Part shown: positions 1 to 5,166 of the stretch, piece after piece
How positions within the stretch are numbered: position 1 is the stretch's first letter
Layout: every line of letters begins with the position of its first letter
Assembly (NCBI GenBank): GCA_004357005.1
Contig: SMWH01000093.1
Location: 1 to 7,986, forward strand
DNA: 7,986 nt
Source of the DNA: Gammaproteobacteria bacterium
GTDB taxonomy: Bacteria; Pseudomonadota; Gammaproteobacteria; SMWH01
Direction of reading: 5' to 3'
Made by a program: the position numbers and the translations under genes
Notes under the pieces: model-generated
The model's input: the letters and a program-made list of their open reading frames with translations, nothing else
Databases searched by the model: none
Told to the model about the DNA's origin: nothing

Positions 1-2
1 GC

Positions 3-128
3 TACCGTTTTAGCTGGGGTAGCGAAAACCTCATCGACCCCGGTGAAACGCGGTCCCGTTACATCGCCGCTTTGCGCTCGGCAGATGACCACGACTACGC
101 ACCACTGCTCAAATTCGTTCGCTCCTAG
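3..128 (+). CDS. C-terminal end of a Fic-domain 'mobile mystery protein B'-like protein (partial)
   Basis: An open frame enters from the left edge and ends at TAG (126-128), giving the last 41 residues. It begins YRFSWGSENL, then has DPGETRSRYI and ALRSADDHDY, and ends PLLKFVRS. From memory, this matches the conserved tail of the Fic-family proteins called mobile mystery protein B (an FxWGS-NL element, then an RxxYIxALRxAD element, then PLLxFxRS). Fic proteins usually transfer AMP or other nucleotide moieties to target proteins. The catalytic HPFx(D/E)GNGR motif would lie outside the window, so activity cannot be judged. In this family the B gene is commonly paired with a helix-turn-helix 'mystery protein A' gene just upstream, suggesting a toxin-antitoxin-like pair. 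The gene stops one base before an attC-like inverted repeat, as cassette genes do. The family call rests on a short tail only. Confidence 0.6.
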   Translation, partial: YRFSWGSENLIDPGETRSRYIAALRSADDHDYAPLLKFVRS

Positions 129-129
129 C

Positions 130-253
130 GCCTATCCTGTAGTCCCGTCGTCATGGCCGGGGGCCACCCATAAAAGCCCGTTGCTTGCGGGGAACGTCGG
201 CGAACATGCACGGGATGGTAGTCATGGCCAGAGTGATGTACATGGAGTTAGGC
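130..253 (+). other. Possible (degenerate) integron attC-like recombination site
   Basis: Immediately after the Fic-like stop codon, GCCTATC (130-136) differs by one base from the attC R'' consensus RYYYAAC. GTTAGGC (247-253) fits the R' consensus GTTRRRY exactly. The outer arms pair well: cgccta-tcc-tgta (129-141) against taca-T-gga-GT-taggcg (239-254), leaving extra bases T243 and G247-T248 on one arm only. attC sites also carry extrahelical bases on one strand. A short CCCG/CGGG stem (177-180, 188-191) lies near the centre. The 124-bp length is within the known attC range, and the stop-codon-to-R'' spacing suits a gene cassette. Against it: R'' lacks the canonical AAC, the inner arms are unequal in length, and no integrase or second site is visible. 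It could be a decayed site or a chance palindrome. Confidence 0.35.
147..229. repeat. Direct repeat of GTMGTCATGGCC inside the attC-like region
   Basis: The 12-mer gtcgtcatggcc (147-158) recurs as gtagtcatggcc (218-229) with 11 of 12 bases identical, 71 bases apart. Both copies lie inside the attC-like inverted repeat. It may be chance, or a trace of a local duplication. Confidence 0.4.
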
Positions 254-268
254 GTGGGCAAGAACATG

Positions 269-361
269 TGAATCGCCCCCAATTCTCTAGACACTTCCCA
301 GCCGTTCCAGGTACTGCCTTTCATACTCTACCGGCGACAGCTGGTTGTTGGAGCCGTGAGA
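269..361 (-). mobile_element. Remnant of an IS3-family insertion sequence (right end)
   Basis: On the plus strand TGAATCGCCCCCAATTCT begins at 269. It resembles the TGAA(T/C)CGCCCC-type terminal inverted repeats of many IS3-family elements in gammaproteobacteria. Inward from it, a transposase tail is encoded on the minus strand and stops at 287-289, so the stop lies about 18 bases inside the presumed element end, as expected for this family. I could not find the rest of the transposase or the opposite end in the window. The upper boundary given here is where recognisable coding similarity stops, not a demonstrated element end. Confidence 0.5.
287..361 (-). pseudogene. IS3-family transposase (OrfB), C-terminal fragment only
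   Basis: The minus-strand frame reads SHGSNNQLSPVEYERQY followed by LERLGSV and a stop. This is the typical end of IS3-family rve-type transposases, where an RRHxxxxxLSPxEYE-like segment lies just before the C-terminus. Only about 24 residues are convincing. Upstream in the same frame (to about 493) the sequence is Arg/Leu-rich and does not resemble the DDE integrase core, so the gene appears truncated by deletion or rearrangement. The fragment cannot make an active transposase. It marks past insertion next to the Fic-like cassette end. Confidence 0.55.
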
Positions 362-491
362 TGCTCGGCAGTCCTTGCCATGGCCCGCCAGTCTCACCGG
401 GAGACTCCGGGGATGCAGCGGCAACCGGGCGCTGGCGGATGTCAGCAAACGCCGCCTCCACTCGTCAGCGCCGGCGGCTGTCCTCAGGGTC

Positions 492-543
492 ATGAACGGG
501 TATTTTCAGGCTACGAACTGTTCTCAGCGGGAATGAACGGGTA
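492..543. repeat. Direct repeat ATGAACGGGTA, two copies 41 bp apart
   Basis: ATGAACGGGTA occurs at 492-502 and again at 533-543, both on the plus strand. The second copy runs into a perfect palindrome. No gene covers these copies. They might flank an old insertion or deletion, or be paired protein-binding sites. Two 11-mers this close are unlikely but not impossible by chance. Confidence 0.5.
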
Positions 544-549
544 CCCGTT
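536..549. terminator. Perfect 14-bp palindrome just past the lipoprotein stop codon (possible weak terminator or operator)
   Basis: AACGGGTACCCGTT is self-complementary over all 14 bases and sits 14 bases beyond the TAA (563-565) of the minus-strand lipoprotein gene. An overlapping alternative on the minus strand is the hairpin ACCCG-GAAA-CGGGT (542-555), a 5-bp stem with a GNRA-type loop. Neither is followed by a T-run, so intrinsic termination is unproven. The hairpin could instead act as an mRNA 3'-end stabiliser or a protein-binding site. Confidence 0.3.
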
Positions 550-562
550 TCCGGGTCGGCGC

Positions 563-1150
563 TTACCAGCGGCGATAGGGGTACGGGTAATACCAGCCCC
601 AGGCGCCCCAGCCCCGGTAGGGACCCCGGTGACCCCATCCCGGGCCCCAGCCGCCCCATCCCGGACCCCAACCCCATCGGCCCCAGCCCGGGCCCCAGTA
701 CGGTGACCAGACCCGGACCCGGGGCGCCCACAGGTACATTTCCGTGGCCCGGACCCGGGGGTAGGGGTAATCGAAATCGCCCACCGGCCGGTGCTCTATC
801 CCGGTGACCTGGCCCACGATCGTGATATCCCGGTTCCTCCGGAATATTTCCGGGTCCAGGAAACCCCGGGTGCAGGCGAGGAAGCGGCCGAAGTTTGCCG
901 TGGTGGCCTGTGGCCGTGCCCAGCTTTCCAGGGGACGCGCCAGGATCTCCACACAGGTGTCGTTTGCTCCCGGTTCCACCGCGATGATGCCGCCGCCCCA
1001 GCGCACCGTCGTGCCCCGCGGCGGGTTCTGCTGGGCGTCGAGCGGGGTGACCGGGGGGAACTTGCCGCGCAGGGGCACCGGCGTGCTGGCGCAGGCCGTC
1101 AGCAGCAGGATGCCCCCAAGCATGACAAATATGAACAGGAACCTGGTCAT
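563..1150 (-). CDS. Slp-family outer-membrane lipoprotein with a Trp/Gly/Pro-rich C-terminal tail
   Basis: 195 residues, close to the roughly 190 of E. coli Slp. The N-terminus is a lipoprotein signal peptide: Met-Thr-Arg, a hydrophobic core, then the lipobox LTAC with Cys20 as the lipidation site. Residues 2 and 3 after Cys20 are Ser and Thr, with no Asp at +2, fitting outer-membrane sorting. Residues about 27-142 carry the Slp pattern: VRWGGGIIAVEP (49-60), CVEILARPL (66-74), GRFLACTRGFLDPEIF (88-103), then an ITIVGQVTG strand and a DYPYPRVRATEMYLW segment. Slp/YeaY proteins are starvation- or stationary-phase-linked outer-membrane lipoproteins of uncertain molecular role. Residues 148-195 form a low-complexity tail of WGPGWG-like repeats rich in Trp, Gly, Tyr, Pro and Arg, not part of classic Slp. 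The ATG at 1150 overlaps the transglutaminase stop in ATGA and has no clear ribosome-binding site of its own, indicating translational coupling. Family confidence is high; function is unknown. Confidence 0.88.
   Translation of the reverse strand: MTRFLFIFVMLGGILLLTACASTPVPLRGKFPPVTPLDAQQNPPRGTTVRWGGGIIAVEPGANDTCVEILARPLESWARPQATTANFGRFLACTRGFLDPEIFRRNRDITIVGQVTGIEHRPVGDFDYPYPRVRATEMYLWAPRVRVWSPYWGPGWGRWGWGPGWGGWGPGWGHRGPYRGWGAWGWYYPYPYRRW
565..707 (-). repeat. Low-complexity repeat tract encoding the WGPGWG-rich tail
   Basis: This is the part of the lipoprotein gene coding for residues 148-195. On the plus strand it is a C-rich run of imperfect CCCCAGCCC / CCCCATCCCGG units, reflecting repeated Trp-Gly-Pro-Gly-Trp codons on the minus strand. 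Such tracts can change length by slippage or recombination. The frame is intact through the tract to the stop. Confidence 0.6.
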
Positions 1151-3096
1151 GTTTTGACTGTCAGCGCCCGAACCGCCAGGCGCAAATCGCCCAGGGCCGA
1201 GTCCGGCAGGGCTTCAGCGTAACGCAATCCCGTGTACAGCGCCGTGATCCGATCAATGTCCTCGCGTTGGGCCGGAAAGCGTTTCCGTGCACGGGTGGCA
1301 TAGTCTATTGGACCTTCGTTGGGCCGCCGGGCTTTCAGACCCGCGCGAGCCAGTTTGGCGGCGAACTGCTGATAGAGCTTGACCAACGGATCCAGGCTGC
1401 CATGCGCCAGCCGGCGAAGGGTGATCAGTGCGATACCCAGAACGCTCAGCGTCGCCAGCACGACGAGGCCGATCGTGAGATTGCGGGTCGATGTCTCCGT
1501 CAGTCCCATGCTGTTGAAAAATTGCAGCCGTCGTTCAGAGTCATAACTGACGACCCATTCGTTCCAGACGTTTTGTATCGCGTCAAAACCCAGCCGGAGC
1601 GGCCGCAGCCACGGGCGGTTGAACAGGGAGCGGGGTTCAGGGAGGGCCGCCGATAACCCGAGGCGGATCCGTTCCGGGGCGACCATTGCCGTGGGGTCGA
1701 AGCGTACCCAGCCGCGCTCGCCCAGATGCGCTTCAGTCCAGGCATGGGCGTCCGAATGGCGGACCAGAACATAGTTGCCCGCCGGATTGTAAACACCCCC
1801 CTGGTAACCGATCACCACCCGGGCCGGTATCCTGGCGGCGCGCAACAGTACCGCGAAGGCGCCGGCGTAGTGCTCGCAGAAGCCTTCCCGGGTATCGAAC
1901 AGGAATTCGTCCACGGCGTGGCGTCCCAGCAACGGGGGCGTAAAGGAATAAACGAACTCCTGTTCGTTGAACCGGGTCAGCACATAGTGGATCAGGTCCA
2001 CATCGGATGGGAATCGCCGTCTCAGTTGCCGCCCGAAAGCCAGCGTGAGCGGGTTGTAATCGTCCGGCAGACGCAGGGCCGCCCGACGATAGGCGGCATC
2101 CAGTGTCGGCGAAGCGATGTATTCCGTATAGGACTCCATCAGGTAGGAATGCACGCCAGTGACTTCTTTCCTGGCGAACAGTTCAAAATCCTGGTTGATA
2201 AGACCGGTGGTCGGTCTCTTCGCGGGCAGGTCGAGGCCCAGCAACACGCGGCGGTCATGAGGTTCAAGGGTTACCCGGTAACGCAGCAGCTCCCCGGTGC
2301 CTTCAAAGCGTGGAATCCCCTGGCTCAGCACCCAGTCCGTGTTCCAGGTGGTGCCGTCGTAGTCCCACAGCACGCGTCCGCGCCAGTAGAGGTCTTTCTG
2401 TCCGGGAACGGCCCCCTGGAACTTCACCCGGAACGCCGTTGAATCATCAATGATGAGATCCGTAAAACTCCCCGGTGACATGCGGTCGCCGAGTCCCGTT
2501 CGCATTTCTGCGCTCGACCCGCCGTAATTCCAGAACGGGTTGGCAAGCCGCGGGAACATGAAGAACATGATCACCATCAGCGGCACGGCCTGGGCGAGCA
2601 ATACGATCCCCTGCCGCCACCGCAGCGAGGGTGGCGCAGCTATGGTCGCCTGCATGTCGATGAGCGCGGCCGTGGTGGCCGTGAGTGGCAGGATCATGTA
2701 CAGGGCCACCGGGATGCTCTGAGAATAGTAGAAGTGGGTGACGATCAGGAAGTAACTCAAGGAGGCCACCAACAGTAAATCGCGACGTCTGAAACTTTCC
2801 AGCAGCTTGAGAGACAACATGGTGACGAACAACGCAACGCCCGCGTCGCGGCCGAAGACGGTGCCGTAATGGCTGAACACGGCGACGCTGGCGAACACCG
2901 TGAGGGGTATTCGCACCACCGCCGAGGCCAACGGCCAGTTCCACCAGGTCACTCCCACGCGCCATATCACCAGGCAGGCGGACAACAGACTGACCCACAG
3001 GGGCAACCGGGGGTAGTGCGGCAACAGGGCCAGAAAAAGCCCGACCACCAGCCAGGTCACCGTTGCGGGTCGCGTGTATTCGGTGGGGCGTTTCAT
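1147..3096 (-). CDS. tgpA: TgpA-like membrane protein: DUF3488, periplasmic transglutaminase-like domain, DUF4129-like tail
   Basis: 649 residues, near the usual length (about 670) of Pseudomonas aeruginosa TgpA. Residues about 13-181 are a DUF3488-type block of roughly six or seven membrane segments, including VTMLSLKLLESFRRRDLLLV (91-110), a strong family signature, and MFPRLANPFW (180-189). A periplasmic region follows (about 185-540). Its transglutaminase-like core has a plausible Cys-His-Asp triad: Cys407 in REGFCEHYAG, His451 in SDAHAWTE, and Asp467 in VRFDPTA. One last membrane segment (about 541-560) leads to a cytoplasmic helical tail (about 565-649) like DUF4129. No catalytic residue is missing. 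Known TgpA is an inner-membrane protein with transglutaminase activity linked to viability; its physiological substrates are not well defined. The start at 3096 has an AGGA about 11 bases upstream on the minus strand. It lies 21 bases after the DUF58 stop and overlaps the lipoprotein start by four bases. Confidence 0.92.
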   Translation of the reverse strand: MKRPTEYTRPATVTWLVVGLFLALLPHYPRLPLWVSLLSACLVIWRVGVTWWNWPLASAVVRIPLTVFASVAVFSHYGTVFGRDAGVALFVTMLSLKLLESFRRRDLLLVASLSYFLIVTHFYYSQSIPVALYMILPLTATTAALIDMQATIAAPPSLRWRQGIVLLAQAVPLMVIMFFMFPRLANPFWNYGGSSAEMRTGLGDRMSPGSFTDLIIDDSTAFRVKFQGAVPGQKDLYWRGRVLWDYDGTTWNTDWVLSQGIPRFEGTGELLRYRVTLEPHDRRVLLGLDLPAKRPTTGLINQDFELFARKEVTGVHSYLMESYTEYIASPTLDAAYRRAALRLPDDYNPLTLAFGRQLRRRFPSDVDLIHYVLTRFNEQEFVYSFTPPLLGRHAVDEFLFDTREGFCEHYAGAFAVLLRAARIPARVVIGYQGGVYNPAGNYVLVRHSDAHAWTEAHLGERGWVRFDPTAMVAPERIRLGLSAALPEPRSLFNRPWLRPLRLGFDAIQNVWNEWVVSYDSERRLQFFNSMGLTETSTRNLTIGLVVLATLSVLGIALITLRRLAHGSLDPLVKLYQQFAAKLARAGLKARRPNEGPIDYATRARKRFPAQREDIDRITALYTGLRYAEALPDSALGDLRLAVRALTVKT

Positions 3097-3106
3097 GGGT
3101 CGTTTA

Positions 3107-3113
3107 TTCCTGG
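3107..3113 (-). promoter_or_regulatory. Ribosome-binding site of the TgpA-like gene
   Basis: In the 21-base gap after the DUF58 stop codon the minus strand reads CCAGGAA, containing the Shine-Dalgarno-like AGGA. It ends about 10 bases before the ATG at 3096. It supports this start and shows that the gene is initiated independently within the operon. Confidence 0.5.
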
Positions 3114-3117
3114 CGAA

Positions 3118-4101
3118 TCAAGCCTCGTCAAACAGGGCCAGGGCTCTGAGACAGCGTTCCCGATGATCGCTCGACAAGGCGGGTTCCACCGCGATACCCG
3201 GCAGACGCAATCCGTAACGATCGCCGCGGGCGTGAGCTTCGAGTATCCAGCGACACAGGCGGGACAAACGTGCTTCCGTTTCCAGCCCGGCCGTTGCCTC
3301 CCAGTCGAGCCAGCGTGTCTGGCCCGCGGTGTGAAGATATTCCTTCGTGACCAGCCGGCCGCTGTGCGCGACAGCTTTCCACGCGATACGCCGGGAAGGG
3401 TCACCGGGTCGGTAGTCACGCAAACCGGCGAAATCCTCACCTTCGTCCAACAGGAAATGTCCTTCGCCTTCCTCGTGCCCCGGAGGTGGGGCTGGACTCC
3501 AGGCCTCGGGCGCCGGGTAGACGAGGCACCAGGCGTCCGGTTCCACCCAGGCCCAGGATTCAAACATTCCCAGAGGATAGAAAGTAGAAACCCGCAGCCT
3601 TCCCGGGTACAGCCAGCCACGTTTTCGACTCGGTACCCGCAGGCTCCACGATTGTTCGCCACGCGCGGGGATGTCGCTGGCCGCGGCCTGATTGTGGCCG
3701 GTTGCGAGGGCGATGGCAGGGCGTGGCCAGCCGGAAGCGTTGCGCAACTGGACGTGGAACTCCGCACTTTCGCCGGCAAATACGGGCTGTGCCCGGACCA
3801 GAGTCATGTCCAGGTCATAGAGATTGCGCGCCGTGTGAAAAGTGCAAACGAGCGCCAGGCTGGCGAGAAGAAAAGTCAGAAGCAGACCGAGGTTGTTGTT
3901 GTAGTTGAGCGAGCCGATGAGCATGATGAATAACACCAACCCGAAAAACAGGCCGAAGCGTGTCGGCAGTATGTAGATGCGTTTGCGATGCAGATGCACC
4001 GGACAGCGTTCGATGCCCCGGCGTTTGAGAACATGGCTGGCGAGCCACTCCATTGCGCCACGCGGGGGGGTGGGGCGGTCGGCCAGCGCGGAAACAGACA
4101 T
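3118..4101 (-). CDS. DUF58-domain membrane-anchored protein
   Basis: 327 residues, normal for the short gammaproteobacterial DUF58 type. Residues 1-45 are basic and cytoplasmic. Two hydrophobic segments follow (about 46-63 and 69-88), separated by SLNYNNNLG (64-72), a very typical element of these proteins. After a beta-rich stretch (95-200), the DUF58 signature lies at 221-255: GEDFAGLRDYRPGDPSRRIA (221-240), then WKAVAHSGRLVTKEY. DUF58 proteins have a von Willebrand A-like fold and are almost always encoded beside MoxR ATPases, which are thought to remodel or load them. The gene starts 10 bases after the MoxR stop and lies 21 bases before the TgpA-like gene. There is no strong ribosome-binding site at the ATG at 4101; Met17 is an alternative start that would remove only a poorly conserved leader. 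The biochemical role is unknown. Confidence 0.9.
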   Translation of the reverse strand: MSVSALADRPTPPRGAMEWLASHVLKRRGIERCPVHLHRKRIYILPTRFGLFFGLVLFIMLIGSLNYNNNLGLLLTFLLASLALVCTFHTARNLYDLDMTLVRAQPVFAGESAEFHVQLRNASGWPRPAIALATGHNQAAASDIPARGEQSWSLRVPSRKRGWLYPGRLRVSTFYPLGMFESWAWVEPDAWCLVYPAPEAWSPAPPPGHEEGEGHFLLDEGEDFAGLRDYRPGDPSRRIAWKAVAHSGRLVTKEYLHTAGQTRWLDWEATAGLETEARLSRLCRWILEAHARGDRYGLRLPGIAVEPALSSDHRERCLRALALFDEA

Positions 4102-4111
4102 GCGCGTGGTG

Positions 4112-5071
4112 TCAGGGGATCGGAACGTCTTTCAGAAGCTGGTCAACCAGTTCTGATTTCGGCGTGTCGAGACCGCCGATGGGGCGCAGGCGGTGTCCGG
4201 CCACACCGGGGAAGACGGCCTGTACGTCTTCGGGCAGGCAGTGGTCCCGGTCGTTGAGCAACGCCCAGGCACAGGCGAAGCGCTGCAGCGCCAGTCCCGC
4301 GCGCGGCGAGAGACCGGCGGAAAACAACTGGCTGTCCCGGCTGTATTGAATCAGGGCTTGCAGATAATCCAGCAGCGCATCGGATACGTTGACTTTCAGC
4401 ACCGCGCCCTGGAGGTCCCGGAATTGTTCCACCGTCAGTTTCGGTTCGATGGATTTCAGAAGATGTTGGCGGTCTTTGGATTTGAGCAACTCACGTTCCG
4501 CATCAGCCCCGGGATACCCGAGTTCCAGGCGCGCCAGAAAACGATCCAGCTGTGAATCCGGCAACGGAAACGTCCCGGCGAAATCAATAGGATTCTGTGT
4601 CGCTATGACAAAGAAGGGTTCCGGCAGGGAACGTGTTTGTCCGTCTACCGTGACCTGATGCTCGCCCATGGCCTCGAGCAACGCGCTCTGGGTCTTGGGC
4701 GTGGCGCGGTTGATCTCATCGGCGAGCAGCACGTGTGAGAATACCGGGCCCGGGTGAAAGTCGAAGGATTCGTTGGAGCGGTTATAGACCGTGACACCGA
4801 TGATGTCGGCCGGCAGGATATCGTTGGTGAACTGGATGCGGCGGAAAGACAGCCCCAGCACCCTGGCAAGCGCGTGGGCGAGCGTTGTTTTGCCGACACC
4901 GGGGCGATCCTCGATGAGCAGATGGCCGTCGGCCAGGAGGCAGGCGAACGCCAGGCGAACCTGGTGTTTTTTGCCGATTACCACCTCGTCAACAGCGGCC
5001 ATGGCGGCATGGAGCTGTTGTGTGTGCGGTGCAACCCCGCTGGTGGGCAACGTAGTGTCAGTATGCAGCAT
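4112..5071 (-). CDS. MoxR-family AAA+ ATPase
   Basis: 319 residues, standard length for the family. The Walker A motif is IEDRPGVGKTTLA (53-65), with Lys61. Walker B is HVLLADEINR (113-122), followed by ATPKTQSALLEAMGE (123-137). Sensor 1 is FFVIATQNP (153-161). The conserved PLPDSQLDRF (169-178) and GLSPRAGLAL (253-262), the latter carrying the sensor 2 arginine, complete the fold. All ATPase residues are present. MoxR ATPases act as chaperone-like machines that mature or activate partner proteins, typically DUF58 or VWA-domain proteins. Here the DUF58 gene follows after 10 bases and a TgpA-like gene after that, the common three-gene order. It is the first gene of the operon, divergent from the glycosyltransferase gene. 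The ATG at 5071 lacks a strong ribosome-binding site. Met24 (MAAVDEV) is a possible alternative start, because conserved family sequence begins near residue 28. Confidence 0.93.
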   Translation of the reverse strand: MLHTDTTLPTSGVAPHTQQLHAAMAAVDEVVIGKKHQVRLAFACLLADGHLLIEDRPGVGKTTLAHALARVLGLSFRRIQFTNDILPADIIGVTVYNRSNESFDFHPGPVFSHVLLADEINRATPKTQSALLEAMGEHQVTVDGQTRSLPEPFFVIATQNPIDFAGTFPLPDSQLDRFLARLELGYPGADAERELLKSKDRQHLLKSIEPKLTVEQFRDLQGAVLKVNVSDALLDYLQALIQYSRDSQLFSAGLSPRAGLALQRFACAWALLNDRDHCLPEDVQAVFPGVAGHRLRPIGGLDTPKSELVDQLLKDVPIP

Positions 5072-5166
5072 CTATAGCCTGTAAACTCAGGCCGCACCCC
5101 ACCCCAGGCTCCCGCACACACTATATTACCCGATCATGGGATCATGAGCCCGTTTTTGGCTCCCAG
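5072..5166. promoter_or_regulatory. Divergent promoter region between the ATPase operon and the glycosyltransferase gene
   Basis: This 95-base gap must hold promoters for both directions unless transcription enters from elsewhere. Its only AT-rich core is CACTATATTACCC (5118-5130). On the minus strand this gives TAATAT (5123-5128), a fair -10 box for the operon; on the plus strand it gives TATATT (5122-5127). I could not find a good -35 box at the right spacing on either strand. Next to the core, the octamer GATCATGR occurs twice in tandem (5132-5139 and 5140-5147), a possible operator. Locating promoters here is inference. Confidence 0.35.
5132..5147. repeat. Tandem GATCATGG/GATCATGA repeat in the divergent promoter region
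   Basis: Two contiguous octamers, GATCATGG and GATCATGA, differ only in the last base. They sit between the AT-rich -10-like core and the start of the glycosyltransferase gene. Each has two GATC-type half palindromes (gatc and catg). They may be a regulator-binding site; there is no direct evidence. Confidence 0.35.

Larger units (their letters stand above)
362..562. other. Gene-free stretch between the IS remnant and the lipoprotein gene
   Basis: About 200 bases without a supportable gene. Open frames exist on both strands, but they have an atypical Arg/Pro-rich composition and no recognisable family or ribosome-binding site. The stretch lies downstream of the minus-strand operon, so it should contain that operon's transcription end. 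I see no hairpin followed by a T-run. What can be seen is an 11-bp direct repeat and a GC-rich palindrome, listed separately. Confidence 0.5.

Noticed and set aside
151..267. 38-codon minus-strand frame starting MFLPTPNSMY
   Set aside because: It lies within the attC-like palindrome, has no ribosome-binding site and no recognised family; it is more likely incidental.
43..495. 150-codon plus-strand frame across the left accessory region
   Set aside because: It runs in a different frame from the Fic-like tail and across the attC-like site and the IS remnant, so it is a composite of unrelated pieces.
1726..2442. 238-codon plus-strand open frame
   Set aside because: It is a shadow opposite the transglutaminase core, where the Cys-His-Asp motifs on the minus strand are well preserved.
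2869..3933. 354-codon plus-strand open frame
   Set aside because: It is antisense to the DUF58 and TgpA-like genes, which both have clear family motifs; the product resembles nothing known.
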